A DNA stretch of 64,000 nucleotides from an uncultured Acetobacteraceae bacterium (GCA_903895595.1 CAITUP010000045.1:1-64000), one strand, 5' to 3'. Shown: positions 44,006 through 53,114, counted from the first letter of the stretch. Numbers and translations: made by a program. The notes: generated from the sequence alone by a model not told the origin.

Positions 44006-44637
44006 CCCGCCTTCAAATACCCCACAATCGTGTCGGCAATCATGCGCTTGTGCCGTTCCCGCAACACGGGATCGTTCAGGTCGCGGGCGAACAGCGTGCC
44101 GAAGGTGTACCGGTTCGACACTCGGTAAAAACACGGTGCGCTGATCATCATGTGCAGGTCCACCGGATCGATCTCGGTATGGAACTGACCGGCCTCGCGC
44201 CCCCGTTCCAGAATTTTCGCCAGACTGGCGATGACGGTGGAGTTCAGGTTACGCAACGTCTCCGACTGCCGCAGATGCGCGCCGTGATGAATGTTCTCGA
44301 CGCTCACCAGACGAACGAAATCGGGATTGGCGTCGTGGTAGTCGAAGGTGAAATCGATCATCCGCCGTAACGCATCCACCGGCGACAGGCGATCCAGATC
44401 CAGCGTTTGCTCCAAGGCCCGAATCCCGCCGTAGACCTGTTCCAGCACCGCGAGGTACAAACCTTCCTTGCTGCCGAAATAGTAATAGATCATCCGCTTG
44501 GTCGTATTGATTTGCCCCGCGATGGCGTCCACACGGGCGCCGCTGAGGCCGTGTTCGGCAAATTCCCGGCGCGCGACGGCAAGGATGTTCTGACGGGTTT
44601 TTTCCGCGTCGGGCTTGCGGGGCGAAATCTCCGTCAC
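44002..44637 (-). CDS. TetR-family transcriptional regulator
   Basis: 211 residues. The N-terminal helix-turn-helix reads ILAVARREFAEHGLSGARVD then IAGQINTTKRMIYYYFGSKE. The C-terminal domain resembles the group with LEQTLDLDRLSPVDALRRMI and HDANPDFVRLVSVEN. It is convergent with the Liv fusion gene (4-base overlap) and divergent from an SDR gene across 66 bases carrying an operator-like sequence also found before the dehydratase gene. It may control both; the ligand is unknown. Confidence 0.9.
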   Translation of the reverse strand: MTEISPRKPDAEKTRQNILAVARREFAEHGLSGARVDAIAGQINTTKRMIYYYFGSKEGLYLAVLEQVYGGIRALEQTLDLDRLSPVDALRRMIDFTFDYHDANPDFVRLVSVENIHHGAHLRQSETLRNLNSTVIASLAKILERGREAGQFHTEIDPVDLHMMISAPCFYRVSNRYTFGTLFARDLNDPVLRERHKRMIADTIVGYLKAG

Positions 44638-44662
44638 GGGGTGACATCCTTCGGTCGGCGAT

Positions 44663-44681
44663 ATTATACGAACTGGTTAGT
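44663..44681. promoter_or_regulatory. Putative TetR-type operator, copy 2
   Basis: On the minus strand, ACTAACCAGTTCGTATAAT shares ACTAACC, TT, GT and TAAT with the sequence at 37289-37306. It lies between the TetR start and the SDR start, the usual place for TetR self-regulation. Confidence 0.45.
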
Positions 44682-44703
44682 CAGTGTAGAATGGAGGAAG
44701 CGG

Positions 44704-45510
44704 ATGACGGATGCAACCGATTGGCTGGGCCTGCGCGGCAAGCTGTGCGCGATCACCGGGGCAGGGGGCGGCATCGGCCGAGCGACGGCGTTGGCGTTCG
44801 CGAAGGTGGGCGCGCGGGTGGTGCTGTTGGATCGCGATGTCGCGGCATGCGCGGAGACTCAGGCGGCTCTGCGGGCCATCGGGACGGACGCGCCGGCTAT
44901 CGCATGCGACGTGTCGGACGCCGCCAGCGTAACGGATGCGGCGGCGAAATCCTTGGCGCTGGCCGGGCCGGCCGATGTGCTGGTCAACAATGCTGGTTTG
45001 CTGCGGCCCGGTCCCATCGCGACGCTGCCGTTGGCGGAGTGGAACCAACTGCTGTCGGTGAATTTGACGGGGTATTTCCTGTGCGCGCAGGCATTCGGGG
45101 CGCAGATGCTGGAACGCAAATCCGGTGCGCTGGTGCATATCGCGTCCATCGCCTCCCGCTTTCCGCAGGGATTCAGCGGCGCCTACAGCGTCAGCAAGGC
45201 CGGAGTCGTGATGCTGTCGCAGCAACTGGCGCTGGAATGGGGACCGTCGGGCATCCGCAGCAATGTCGTCAGCCCCGGTCTGGTGCGCACGCCGATGAGC
45301 GAGGCGTTCTACCAAGCTCCCGGCGTGGCACAGAAACGCGCGGAAATCGTCCCGCTGGGCCGTGTCGCTGTGCCCGACGACATCGCCGACGTCGTCACGT
45401 ACCTCGCCAGCGCTCGGGCGGGATACGTGAACGGCGAAGATATTTGCACCGACGGCGGTTTCGGGCGCGTTTTGATGAGTCTGGTGCCGCGCCCGGGGTT
45501 CGAGAAATAG
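44704..45510 (+). CDS. SDR-family oxidoreductase, classical
   Basis: 268 residues from the ATG at 44704 (GGAGG ribosome site). Cofactor site ITGAGGGIGRATALAFAK with LLDRD points to NAD(H), since Asp follows the second strand. NNAGLLRPG, a Ser in VHIASIAS and the pair Tyr/Lys in AYSVSKAGV form a complete catalytic tetrad. It is divergent from TetR and therefore a likely target. It is convergent with another SDR gene. Confidence 0.9.
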   Translation: MTDATDWLGLRGKLCAITGAGGGIGRATALAFAKVGARVVLLDRDVAACAETQAALRAIGTDAPAIACDVSDAASVTDAAAKSLALAGPADVLVNNAGLLRPGPIATLPLAEWNQLLSVNLTGYFLCAQAFGAQMLERKSGALVHIASIASRFPQGFSGAYSVSKAGVVMLSQQLALEWGPSGIRSNVVSPGLVRTPMSEAFYQAPGVAQKRAEIVPLGRVAVPDDIADVVTYLASARAGYVNGEDICTDGGFGRVLMSLVPRPGFEK

Positions 45511-45516
45511 GCGGCT

Positions 45517-46269
45517 TCACATCGCCAGATAGCCGCCGTCGACATACAGCTCGGCGCCCGTGACGTAGGAGGCCTCGTCGGACGCCAGGAACAGAATGGC
45601 GTTCGCGACCTCATCCACCTCACCGTTGCGCCCGAGCGGCACGGCTTTCAGCATTTTCGCGCGAACGACGGGGTCGGCGGTGGCGCCGGAGGTGCGCATC
45701 GGCGGCATCAAGCCGGGATGCACGGAATTCGCGCGGATGTTGTCCTTACCGAACTGCACTGCCGTCGCCTTGGTCAGCGTGCGCACCGCGCCTTTGGAGG
45801 CGTTGTAGCTCATGTGCACCATCGTCTGGCCGACGACGCCGGAGATCGATGACAGGTTCACGATCGAGCCGCCGCCGTTTTTCTGCATCTGCTCGACCGC
45901 GAATTTGGTGCCGAGGAACACGCCGGTGCTGTTCACCGCCATCACCCGGTCCCAAATGCCGGTTTCCAGCAGGTCGTTCACGGCACTGCCGGAAATGCCG
46001 GCATTGTTGACCATGATGTCCAGCCGGCCATAGGCGGCGACGCAGGCGTCCACGACGGCTTTCCAGCTGGCTTCCTCGGTCACGTTCAATTCATGGAACA
46101 TGGCGGTGCCGCCGGCTTTGACGATCTCCGCCACCACGGCCTGGCCTTCCGCGACCAGCATGTCGGCGACCACGACCTTGGCCCCTTCCCGAGCGAAGCG
46201 GCGCGCGGTGGCAGCGCCCATGCCGGATGCCGATCCGCTGACGATTGCGACCTTGTTTTCCAAACGCAT
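45517..46269 (-). CDS. SDR-family oxidoreductase, classical
   Basis: 250 residues from the ATG at 46269. VSGSASGMGAATARRFAREG and VVVADM indicate an NAD-type site; VNNAGISGSAV, NLSSISGVVG and HMSYNASKGAV give the intact active site. The C-terminus YVTGAELYVDGGYLAM is standard. It faces the TetR-linked SDR tail to tail, 7 bases apart, and is divergent from the LLM gene at 46372. Confidence 0.9.
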   Translation of the reverse strand: MRLENKVAIVSGSASGMGAATARRFAREGAKVVVADMLVAEGQAVVAEIVKAGGTAMFHELNVTEEASWKAVVDACVAAYGRLDIMVNNAGISGSAVNDLLETGIWDRVMAVNSTGVFLGTKFAVEQMQKNGGGSIVNLSSISGVVGQTMVHMSYNASKGAVRTLTKATAVQFGKDNIRANSVHPGLMPPMRTSGATADPVVRAKMLKAVPLGRNGEVDEVANAILFLASDEASYVTGAELYVDGGYLAM

Positions 46270-46371
46270 GACGTAAACTCCTGTTGGTTGCCGGGATTCT
46301 GCCATGCCTTCGGCGGCTTGGCTACTGACCGGTAAGGGCGCACAATGCGGCACCTTTCAAGGAGAACCCAA

Positions 46372-47577
46372 ATGGCCCATCGCGGCTTGAAATTCGGCAT
46401 CTTCCTCGCGCCATTCCACAAGCTGGGCGAGAATCCCACGCTGTCGATGGACCGGGATGTGGAGCTGCTGCAGTGGCTCGACCACCTCGGCTACGATGAG
46501 GCCTGGATCGGGGAGCATCATTCCGCCGGGTGGGAGACCATTGCGTCCCCCGAGCTGATTATCGCCGCGGCGGCGGAGAAGACGAAATACATCAAGCTGG
46601 GCTCCGGCGTGACGTCGCTGCCGTATCACCATCCGTTCATGGTGGCGCAGCGCTGGGTGCAGCTGGATCACATGACCCGTGGGCGCGCCATGCTGGGCTG
46701 CGGTCCGGGCGTGTTGGCGTCGGATGCGTATATGCTGGGCATTCAGCCGACGACGCAGCGGCCGCGCATGTTGGAAGGCCTGGACGCGATCATGCGTCTG
46801 CTGAAAATGGAAGAGCGGGTCACGATCAAGACCGACTGGTTCGAAATGAATCAGGCGAAGCTGCACCTCGCGCCGTACTCCGATCCCCATTTCGAGATCG
46901 CGGTGGCCAGCACCATCACGCCGTTCGGCATGATCGCCGCCGGTACGCATGGCGTGGGCGTGCTGTCGATCGGCGCCGGTCTGCCGGGCGGGCCTGAGGC
47001 GTTGGCCGGGCAGTGGAAAATCGCCGAGGAAGCGGCCGCGAAAAGCGGCAAGACGATCAGCCGCAAGAACTGGCGCGTGGTCGTGACCGCGCATCTCGCG
47101 GAAGACGACGAATTGGCGTTGCGCGAAGTCCGCAAGGGCGAACGTAACGAAACTCTGACCTATTTCGAGGACACGCTCGGCCGCCCGCCGGGCCGCGCGG
47201 ACGATCCTTTAAGCGATGGCGTGAAGATGGGCACGACTCTGGTCGGCTCGCCTGAGACGGTGATCAAGGGGATCCAGCGCCTGCAGGGCTACTCCGAGGG
47301 CGGTTTCGGCGGGATTTTGTTCCGAGCGCACGAGTGGGCGACGCGGGAACAGACGATGCGGAGTTACGAGTTGTTTGCCCGTTACGTGATGCCGGTATTC
47401 CAGGGATCGGTGGCGCCGGTGATCGAGTCGAACACGTGGTCGCGCGATAACCGGAAGACGATCTTCGGGTCGGTGACCGAGGCTTATACGCGGGCGTTTA
47501 CGGATCACGGGCGTGTGGCGCCGGAGGCGGAGATTCGCGCTCGGTCGTTGGGTGGGCGGGATTTGGATCCGAAGTAA
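46372..47577 (+). CDS. LLM-class flavin-dependent monooxygenase
   Basis: 401 residues from the ATG at 46372, with AAGGAG just upstream. Bacterial luciferase-like marks: YDEAWIGEHHSAGWETIASP, KLGSGVTSLPYHHPFMVAQR, GRAMLGCGPGVLASDAYMLG and GTHGVGVLSIGAG. It probably uses FMNH2 and O2 on an unknown substrate, in the limonene/alkane monooxygenase-like subgroup. A hairpin follows the stop. Confidence 0.88.
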   Translation: MAHRGLKFGIFLAPFHKLGENPTLSMDRDVELLQWLDHLGYDEAWIGEHHSAGWETIASPELIIAAAAEKTKYIKLGSGVTSLPYHHPFMVAQRWVQLDHMTRGRAMLGCGPGVLASDAYMLGIQPTTQRPRMLEGLDAIMRLLKMEERVTIKTDWFEMNQAKLHLAPYSDPHFEIAVASTITPFGMIAAGTHGVGVLSIGAGLPGGPEALAGQWKIAEEAAAKSGKTISRKNWRVVVTAHLAEDDELALREVRKGERNETLTYFEDTLGRPPGRADDPLSDGVKMGTTLVGSPETVIKGIQRLQGYSEGGFGGILFRAHEWATREQTMRSYELFARYVMPVFQGSVAPVIESNTWSRDNRKTIFGSVTEAYTRAFTDHGRVAPEAEIRARSLGGRDLDPK

Positions 47578-47612
47578 TTTCCAGCCGAGCGTGCGTGCCG
47601 CATAAGGCGAAA

Positions 47613-47636
47613 CTCCATAGGCGCTAACCTATGGGG
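47613..47636 (+). terminator. Hairpin after the LLM monooxygenase gene
   Basis: CCATAGG (47615-47621) and CCTATGG (47628-47634) pair perfectly and extend by two weaker pairs; the loop is CGCTAA. It lies 36 bases past the stop and is followed by GGAAAT rather than a T-run. Confidence 0.45.
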
Positions 47637-47659
47637 AAATAGCTCATAAAATGCCGTCA

Positions 47660-47680
47660 TCCCCGGACTTGTTCCGGGGA
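47660..47680. repeat. GTCATCCCCGGA-type palindromic repeat
   Basis: TCCCCGGA (47660-47667) and TCCGGGGA (47673-47680) with loop CTTGT. This resembles the dispersed extragenic palindromes common in alphaproteobacteria, and differs from the ATGGTCGGG family in this window. An upstream GTG/ATG extension of the MFS gene through it is therefore unlikely. Confidence 0.55.
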
Positions 47681-47806
47681 CCAAGGCACGCACAATTTCG
47701 CGACTTTGCGCCCGTATTGGGGGCCGGGCCACCCACGACGCGGTTTGACCGCGCCACCGCTTTCGCCCCCATACTCCCGGCCGAACGTCCGAGGACACAA
47801 GACCCA

Positions 47807-49081
47807 ATGTTGGCCGCCGCCCTGGCCCGCCTGTGCGCGGGCCGTTTGCACTACGCCTGGATCGCCCTCGGGGTCAGCTTCGTCGTCATGATGGGTTCCG
47901 TCGGCGTGCGCAGCGCCCCTGGTGTGATCATCGTGCCGCTGCGCGACGCGTTCGGATGGGACGTCGCCACCATTTCCGGCGCGATTTCCCTCAATCTGCT
48001 GCTGCTGGGCCTTGTTGGCCCGTTCGTCACGGGGCTGATGGAAGTCATCGGCCTGAAGAATACCATGCTGTGTTGCTTGGCCGTGCTGCTCGCCGGCACC
48101 GGTCTCGCGAATTTCATCAGCACGCCGTGGGAACTGTATCTGACCTGGGGCGTGCTGATCGGCATCGGGGTCAGCGGCGGTGCCATGGGCATGGCGGCGG
48201 CGGTCGCCAACCGGTGGTTCACGGCGCATCGGAGCCTCGCGATGGGGATGCTCATGGCGGCAAATGCGGCGGGACAGTTGGTGTTTCTGCCGATCCTCGG
48301 GCATCTGGCGCAGGACAATGGGTGGCGCAGCGTGTCGCTGACAGTCACGGTCGTGGTCGCCTGCCTGCTCCCGGTGGTGTTTTTCCTCCTCCCGGACTCG
48401 CCTGCCAGCATCGGGCTGGTATCGCTCGGCGGCACGGCCGAGGCACCGCCGCCGAAGCGGGCGGTCAATCCGTTTCTGGTCACGCTTCAGGGGCTGGCGC
48501 GGGGCGCGCGGTCGGTCGATTTCTGGCTGATCGCCGTCAGTTTCGCGATCTGCGGCTTCTCCACCGCCGGCTTGGTGGGGACACATTTCATCGCCTACTG
48601 CGTCGATGAGGGCTACAGCCAAGCCGCGTCAGCCAGCCTTCTGGGATCGTTGGGCGTCAGCAGCCTGCTTGGGTCCATCGCCTCCGGCTGGATCACCGAC
48701 CGCTGCGATGCTCGCTTGATGCTGCTCGGGATTTTCCTGTTGCGCGGCGTGTCGCTGATGCTGCTGCCCTACAGCGGCTTCGACATGATCAGCTTGACCG
48801 CGTTCGCGATCTTCAACGGGGTGGAGTGGGTGGCGACGGTGCCGCCGATTGTGAAATTGTTGAACGAGGTGTTCGGCAAGCGCGAGGCTCCGGTACTGGT
48901 GTCCTGGGTCTACGCGCTGCATCAGGTCGGCAGTGCGGCGGCTGCGATGGGCGCGGGGCTGCTGCGGGGCTACACGGGCGACTACCTGGTGGCGTTCCTC
49001 GCTGCCGGGCTGGCGTGTTTGTTGGCGGCGTGGCTGGTCATGCGGGTCGGCCGGATGGACCCGGCGAGCCAGCCGTCCTAG
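47807..49081 (+). CDS. MFS transporter
   Basis: 424 residues from the ATG at 47807, about 12 membrane helices. HYAWIALGVSFVVMMGSVGV, GVIIVPLRDAFGWDVATISG and SGWITDRCDARLMLLGIFLL (the A-like loop) resemble the oxalate/formate and monocarboxylate-type MFS branch. It probably moves a small organic acid. Trehalose-phosphate synthase follows after 34 bases, perhaps on a shared transcript, but no functional link is evident. Confidence 0.88.
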   Translation: MLAAALARLCAGRLHYAWIALGVSFVVMMGSVGVRSAPGVIIVPLRDAFGWDVATISGAISLNLLLLGLVGPFVTGLMEVIGLKNTMLCCLAVLLAGTGLANFISTPWELYLTWGVLIGIGVSGGAMGMAAAVANRWFTAHRSLAMGMLMAANAAGQLVFLPILGHLAQDNGWRSVSLTVTVVVACLLPVVFFLLPDSPASIGLVSLGGTAEAPPPKRAVNPFLVTLQGLARGARSVDFWLIAVSFAICGFSTAGLVGTHFIAYCVDEGYSQAASASLLGSLGVSSLLGSIASGWITDRCDARLMLLGIFLLRGVSLMLLPYSGFDMISLTAFAIFNGVEWVATVPPIVKLLNEVFGKREAPVLVSWVYALHQVGSAAAAMGAGLLRGYTGDYLVAFLAAGLACLLAAWLVMRVGRMDPASQPS

Positions 49082-49115
49082 GGTCCTGCCGGCCGCGCAA
49101 CGCCACGGGAATCGC

Positions 49116-50486
49116 ATGTCACGCCTCGTCGTCGTATCCAATCGCGTCTCCCCCATTCAGGAGGGGGAAGCCACCGCCGGCGGCCTCGCCGCGGGGGTGC
49201 TGGATGCGTTGAAGGGCCATGGCGGCGTGTGGTTCGGCTGGTCCGGCAATATCGCCGATAATCCGGAGCCGAACCCCGCTCGGGAAGTCGGGCCGATCAC
49301 GCTGTTCACGATCGATCTGTCGCGGGAGCAGTACGACCAGTATTATCGTGGGTTCGCGAATGGCACGTTGTGGCCGGCGCTGCATTACCAGATCGGGCTG
49401 GGTCGTTACGACCGAGCGGAGTTCGCGGGGTATAAGCGGGTCAACGATCTGTTCGCGCGTTCGTTGTTGAAACTGATCCGGCCGGACGACTTGATCTGGG
49501 CGCACGATTACCATTTGCTGTGTCTGGCGGATTCATTGCGCGCGATGGGCGTCACCAATCGTTTGGGGCTTTTTCTGCATATTCCGTTTCCGGGACCGGG
49601 CGTTTTCATGACGGTGCCCAGCCATGCGGAATTGATCAAGTCGATGTGCCAGTACGATCTCCTGGGATTTCAGACGGAGCAGGATCGGGCAGCGTTTGTC
49701 GATTACGCGATCCGGCATGCCGGCGGGCGGATGGTGGGCGAGGGGGCATTGTCGATCTACGACCGTATCGTGAAAACCGGGGTCTACCCCATCGGCGTGC
49801 ATGTCGACGAAGTGCGGGCGCAGGCGGAACTCGCCGCCAACCGCCGGGTGGCCACCCGGCTGCGGGCGACGTTGCTCGATTGGCTTATTCTGAGTGTAGA
49901 CCGGTTGGATTATTCCAAGGGATTGCGGCAGCGGTTCGTTGCGTACGAGCGGTTTCTGCAGGATTACCCGGACTGGCATAACAACACGACGTTCATGCAG
50001 ATTGCCCCGCCGTCCCGGTCCGACATCGAGACGTATCAGGAAATACGGCGGGAACTGGAAGGGGAGGCGGGGCGTATCAACGGCCGCTTCGCCGAAGTCG
50101 ATTGGGTGCCGCTGCGCTACCTGAACAAAAGCTTTCCCCGGAACGTGCTGATGCCGCTGTACGCGGAGGCGCAGGCCTGCCTGGTGACGCCGTTGCGGGA
50201 TGGGATGAACCTTGTGGCCAAGGAATATGTCGCGGCGCAGAACCCGGCCGATCCCGGAGTGCTGATCCTGTCGCAATTCGCGGGTGCCGCGAATGAGCTG
50301 GACGCGGCCCTGATCGTCAATCCCTACGATGAGGAAGGGATGGCGGCCGCCATGAACCAGGCCTTCTCGATGTCGGTCGAGGAACGGCGGGAACGGCACG
50401 CATCGATGATCGCGGTCATGAAAGAAAACAGCCTGGAACGCTGGCGCGAACGGTTTCAGGCGGATTTACAAGGAGAGTCCCCATGA
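49116..50486 (+). CDS. otsA: Trehalose-6-phosphate synthase
   Basis: 456 residues of the GT20 family. It shows the N-terminal SNRVSPIQEGEATAGGLAAG, WAHDYHLLCLADSLRAMG, LHIPFPGPGVFMTVP, LSVDRLDYSKGLRQRFVAYE and TPLRDGMNLVAKEYVAAQ with the sugar-nucleotide Glu. It joins UDP-glucose and glucose-6-phosphate. The matching phosphatase OtsB is not in the window. Its last bases overlap the next start (ATGA at 50483). Confidence 0.95.
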   Translation: MSRLVVVSNRVSPIQEGEATAGGLAAGVLDALKGHGGVWFGWSGNIADNPEPNPAREVGPITLFTIDLSREQYDQYYRGFANGTLWPALHYQIGLGRYDRAEFAGYKRVNDLFARSLLKLIRPDDLIWAHDYHLLCLADSLRAMGVTNRLGLFLHIPFPGPGVFMTVPSHAELIKSMCQYDLLGFQTEQDRAAFVDYAIRHAGGRMVGEGALSIYDRIVKTGVYPIGVHVDEVRAQAELAANRRVATRLRATLLDWLILSVDRLDYSKGLRQRFVAYERFLQDYPDWHNNTTFMQIAPPSRSDIETYQEIRRELEGEAGRINGRFAEVDWVPLRYLNKSFPRNVLMPLYAEAQACLVTPLRDGMNLVAKEYVAAQNPADPGVLILSQFAGAANELDAALIVNPYDEEGMAAAMNQAFSMSVEERRERHASMIAVMKENSLERWRERFQADLQGESP

Positions 50487-51301
50487 AATTCACCGCCTCC
50501 GATATCGCTTATCAATCCCCCGACGGCACCCCGCTGCTCGGCCGGCTGTACCGCCCCGAAGGCCCCGGCCCGTTCCCGGCGGTTCTGGAAGTGCACGGCG
50601 GCGCTTGGACGTCCGGCGACCGGTTCAACAACGTCGCCATCGCGGAGTCTTTGGCGGCGGACGGCATCGTCGTGCTCTCGATCGATTTCCGCATGCCCCC
50701 GGTCGCGCGCTACCCAGTGACCTGCCAGGACGTGAATTTGGGCATTCGTTTCCTCAAGGCGCACGCCACGGAATACGGCAGCCGCCCCGATCTGGTCGGC
50801 GGCCTGGGCACTTCCTCGGGCGGCCATTTGATTCTGCTCAGCGCGCTGCGCCCCATCGATCCGCGTTACACCGCCCTACCGTTGCCGGGGTCGGACGTCG
50901 ATGCGTCGTTGGCGTTCGTGAGCGCCTGCTGGCCGGTCGCCGACCCGCTGAAGCGCTTCCGCGTCAAGCAGGAGGCCGGGATCACCCGCTTCGTGGCATC
51001 GCACAACGCCTTCTTCCCCTCCATGGAGGATATGGAGGACGCCAACCCGACGTTGATCCTGACCCGCGGGGAGAAAACCGCGATGCCGCCGGCTTTGGTG
51101 ATCCAGGGCACCGTCGACGACAATCTGACGCCGGACATGACCAGCGGCTTCGCGTCCGCCTATGCGGCGGCGGGCGGCAAGGTGACGTTCGAAAGCTTTC
51201 CCGGCCAGCCGCACGCGTTCATTCCGGGCAACCCGACATCGGCGGATTCGGTGCATGCGCTGTCGATGATCAAGGCGTTCGTGCACCGCAACGCGGTGTA
51301 G
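50483..51301 (+). CDS. Alpha/beta hydrolase
   Basis: 272 residues. The HSL-like VLEVHGGAWTSGDRF oxyanion motif, the nucleophile in GGLGTSSGGHLILLSAL (G-x-S-x-G as GTSSG), an acid in GTVDDNLTPDM and the His in PGQPHAFIPG complete a plausible triad. It is a cytoplasmic esterase or lipase-like enzyme. Translational coupling to otsA is clear but the relation is unknown. A small membrane protein gene follows 5 bases later. Confidence 0.87.
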   Translation: MKFTASDIAYQSPDGTPLLGRLYRPEGPGPFPAVLEVHGGAWTSGDRFNNVAIAESLAADGIVVLSIDFRMPPVARYPVTCQDVNLGIRFLKAHATEYGSRPDLVGGLGTSSGGHLILLSALRPIDPRYTALPLPGSDVDASLAFVSACWPVADPLKRFRVKQEAGITRFVASHNAFFPSMEDMEDANPTLILTRGEKTAMPPALVIQGTVDDNLTPDMTSGFASAYAAAGGKVTFESFPGQPHAFIPGNPTSADSVHALSMIKAFVHRNAV

Positions 51302-51306
51302 CGACG

Positions 51307-51687
51307 ATGCGGTTCCGCGAGCCAATCAGGGTCGGTGTGGCCTTGCTTGGCGCCGCGGCGGCGCCACCGCTGGTCATTGTCGTCGGGTCGGCGCTGATGG
51401 GTGCGCCCGACATCGCCTTCGCCATCGTGGCATTCGTTTACGCGCTTGCCCACGCCGTGGTGCTCGGCACCCCAGCGTATTTTCTGGCCCGCCGGTATGG
51501 CGGCATCAATTGGTGGGTTGCTCTCCTTGCAGGCACCGTCGCCGGTATTGTTCCGGTGGCGGTACTGGCGTTTCCTTGGAGCATCGCCGACCTGTCAGGT
51601 CTGTCGGGGGCATGTGCGATAATGGGCGGTTTCGGCGCGATTGGCGGATTGACAGCGTGGACGGTGTGGCGGTTTTTCCCCGCCTAA
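51307..51687 (+). CDS. Small four-helix membrane protein of unknown function
   Basis: 126 residues. Four hydrophobic stretches: VGVALLGAAAAPPLVIVVGS, IAFAIVAFVYALAHAVVLGT, WVALLAGTVAGIVPVAVLAF and AIMGGFGAIGGLTAWTVWRF. No known family is recognised. It is 5 bases after the hydrolase, so it is likely expressed with otsA and the hydrolase. Its end is 2 bases from the end of the convergent binding protein. Confidence 0.65.
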   Translation: MRFREPIRVGVALLGAAAAPPLVIVVGSALMGAPDIAFAIVAFVYALAHAVVLGTPAYFLARRYGGINWWVALLAGTVAGIVPVAVLAFPWSIADLSGLSGACAIMGGFGAIGGLTAWTVWRFFPA

Positions 51688-51689
51688 AT

Positions 51690-52688
51690 TCAGCTACCCT
51701 CCAACCCGTGGATTTCCTGCCAGAACAAATCCTTCCATGTCTCCGGCTTGGCCTTGATGCGGCCCATCTTGAACATGAAATCCGACCATTTCGTCATCGC
51801 GTGCGGGGCGAGAATGTATTTGTAGCGGGGGTCTTTCAGGAGCCCGACCATGAGGTCGATATCGATTTTTCCCTTGGTGTCGGCGGCGTAGTATTCGGCC
51901 GTCTCCCTCGGGTGACCGGCGATGAACTCCGATGCCTCCTGCATGGCGTCCACGATGGCCCGATACAGTTTCGGATTGGCGTCGTGGAAGCGCTTGCTGG
52001 TCCAGGCGGTGCCGCCGGTGGAGGGGCCGACGACATCCTCCGACGACAGCACGATATGCACGGCGGGATCGCGGAGTTGCATGTTCTGGAACGGCGGCAC
52101 GGTGAAGGCGTTCTGGAAATCGCCGCCGGGCGACATCATGCCGGCCGTGGCGTCGGGCGGAGACATGGAGAATGTGTATCCATCCAATCGGTCGAACGCC
52201 GCGTCCCCCCATTCCTTCGCCGCCGCCATTTGCAGCAGTACGGCCTGGGCGGAGACCTTCACGGCCGGCAGAGCGATGCGGTCGCCCTGCTTGAAGTCGC
52301 GGATCGAGCGGATGTTCGGGTCGCGGGATGTTAGCAGAATCACTTGCTGCGACATGGCGGCGACGCCGCGCACCTCCTGCGGGGTGCCACGGGTTTTCGC
52401 CCAGATCGTCAGCAGCCCCGGCACCCCGCCCGAGGCGATATCGACGGCGCCGGACAGCAGCGCGTCGTTCATCATGTCGGGGCCGTTGAAGACGATGTAG
52501 CTGATCTTGACCTCGGGGATGCCAAGCTTGGCAGCGTGTTTTTGCAGGAGGTCCTGGTGTTTCATGACGTTGAATTGCAGGTAGCCCATGCTGAACTGCT
52601 GCGCGAAGCGCACTTCCGGCACGTCGGCGCGGGTCTGTGGGGAAGCCAGCAGGCCGAGGGCGAGCAACAGGATGGCGATGGGGCGCAC
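51690..52688 (-). CDS. Orphan ABC-type substrate-binding protein, paralogue of 23975-24976
   Basis: 332 residues from the GTG at 52688, chosen because GAGAGG lies about 10 bases upstream; a GTG at 52712 is also in frame. The Sec signal PIAILLLALGLLASPQTRA precedes an NMT1-like fold (VRFAQQFSMGYLQFNVMKHQ, GAVDIASGGVPGLLTIWAKT). It is highly similar along its length to the earlier orphan receptor. Again no permease or ATPase is adjacent, so it could feed a shared transporter coded elsewhere. Confidence 0.85.
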   Translation of the reverse strand: MRPIAILLLALGLLASPQTRADVPEVRFAQQFSMGYLQFNVMKHQDLLQKHAAKLGIPEVKISYIVFNGPDMMNDALLSGAVDIASGGVPGLLTIWAKTRGTPQEVRGVAAMSQQVILLTSRDPNIRSIRDFKQGDRIALPAVKVSAQAVLLQMAAAKEWGDAAFDRLDGYTFSMSPPDATAGMMSPGGDFQNAFTVPPFQNMQLRDPAVHIVLSSEDVVGPSTGGTAWTSKRFHDANPKLYRAIVDAMQEASEFIAGHPRETAEYYAADTKGKIDIDLMVGLLKDPRYKYILAPHAMTKWSDFMFKMGRIKAKPETWKDLFWQEIHGLEGS

Positions 52689-52929
52689 GGGTGGGTTCCT
52701 CTCAGGCGGCACGGGAGGCTCTGGTCGCGCAGTTGGATCGGCCGAGGCCGGATATGCTTACGATGTGCTGAAGGACTTGGTCTAGTCCGAGCGAATAGAG
52801 GGTGGGCTGGCGCAGCAATATGCCGGGGCCGCCCACACAGGCGAATCGCTTAAACGGTCATGTTTCCCCCTTGATGACGGTTTCCAGATAGTCGGTATTC
52901 CATCCGGATGAGGATAACCAGTAACCGGA

Positions 52930-53010
52930 CAGCCGGGTGCGGGAAAACCGCCAGCACGGTTCGGAGTGCGGGGAGTGAGACCTTCCCGCCCCCTATCGAG
53001 GTGGGGGGAC
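52930..53010 (+). ncRNA. Group II intron domain V/VI-like relic
   Basis: From 52931 the sequence begins AGCCGGGTGCGG, then GAAA, then ACCGCCAGCACGGTTC ending at 52962. This matches the layout of group II intron domain V: AGC triad start, GNRA tetraloop, two-base bulge and a closing GGTTC. Two hairpin-capable pieces follow (GCGGG/CCCGC and CCCC/GGGG within 52968-53008), as for domain VI. The bulge and one lower-stem pair deviate. No reverse transcriptase is seen, so it would be a 3' remnant. It lies in the 426-base gap (52689-53114), which otherwise holds nothing recognised. Confidence 0.45.
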
Positions 53011-53114
53011 ATCGGAAGGAGCCGCCGATATCAATCGACAAACGTCGTTTCCGCTACCACATTCGGCTTAAACAAGGGCGTCCCCGACACCCCCCTAGTG
53101 GAGCCTCACAGACC

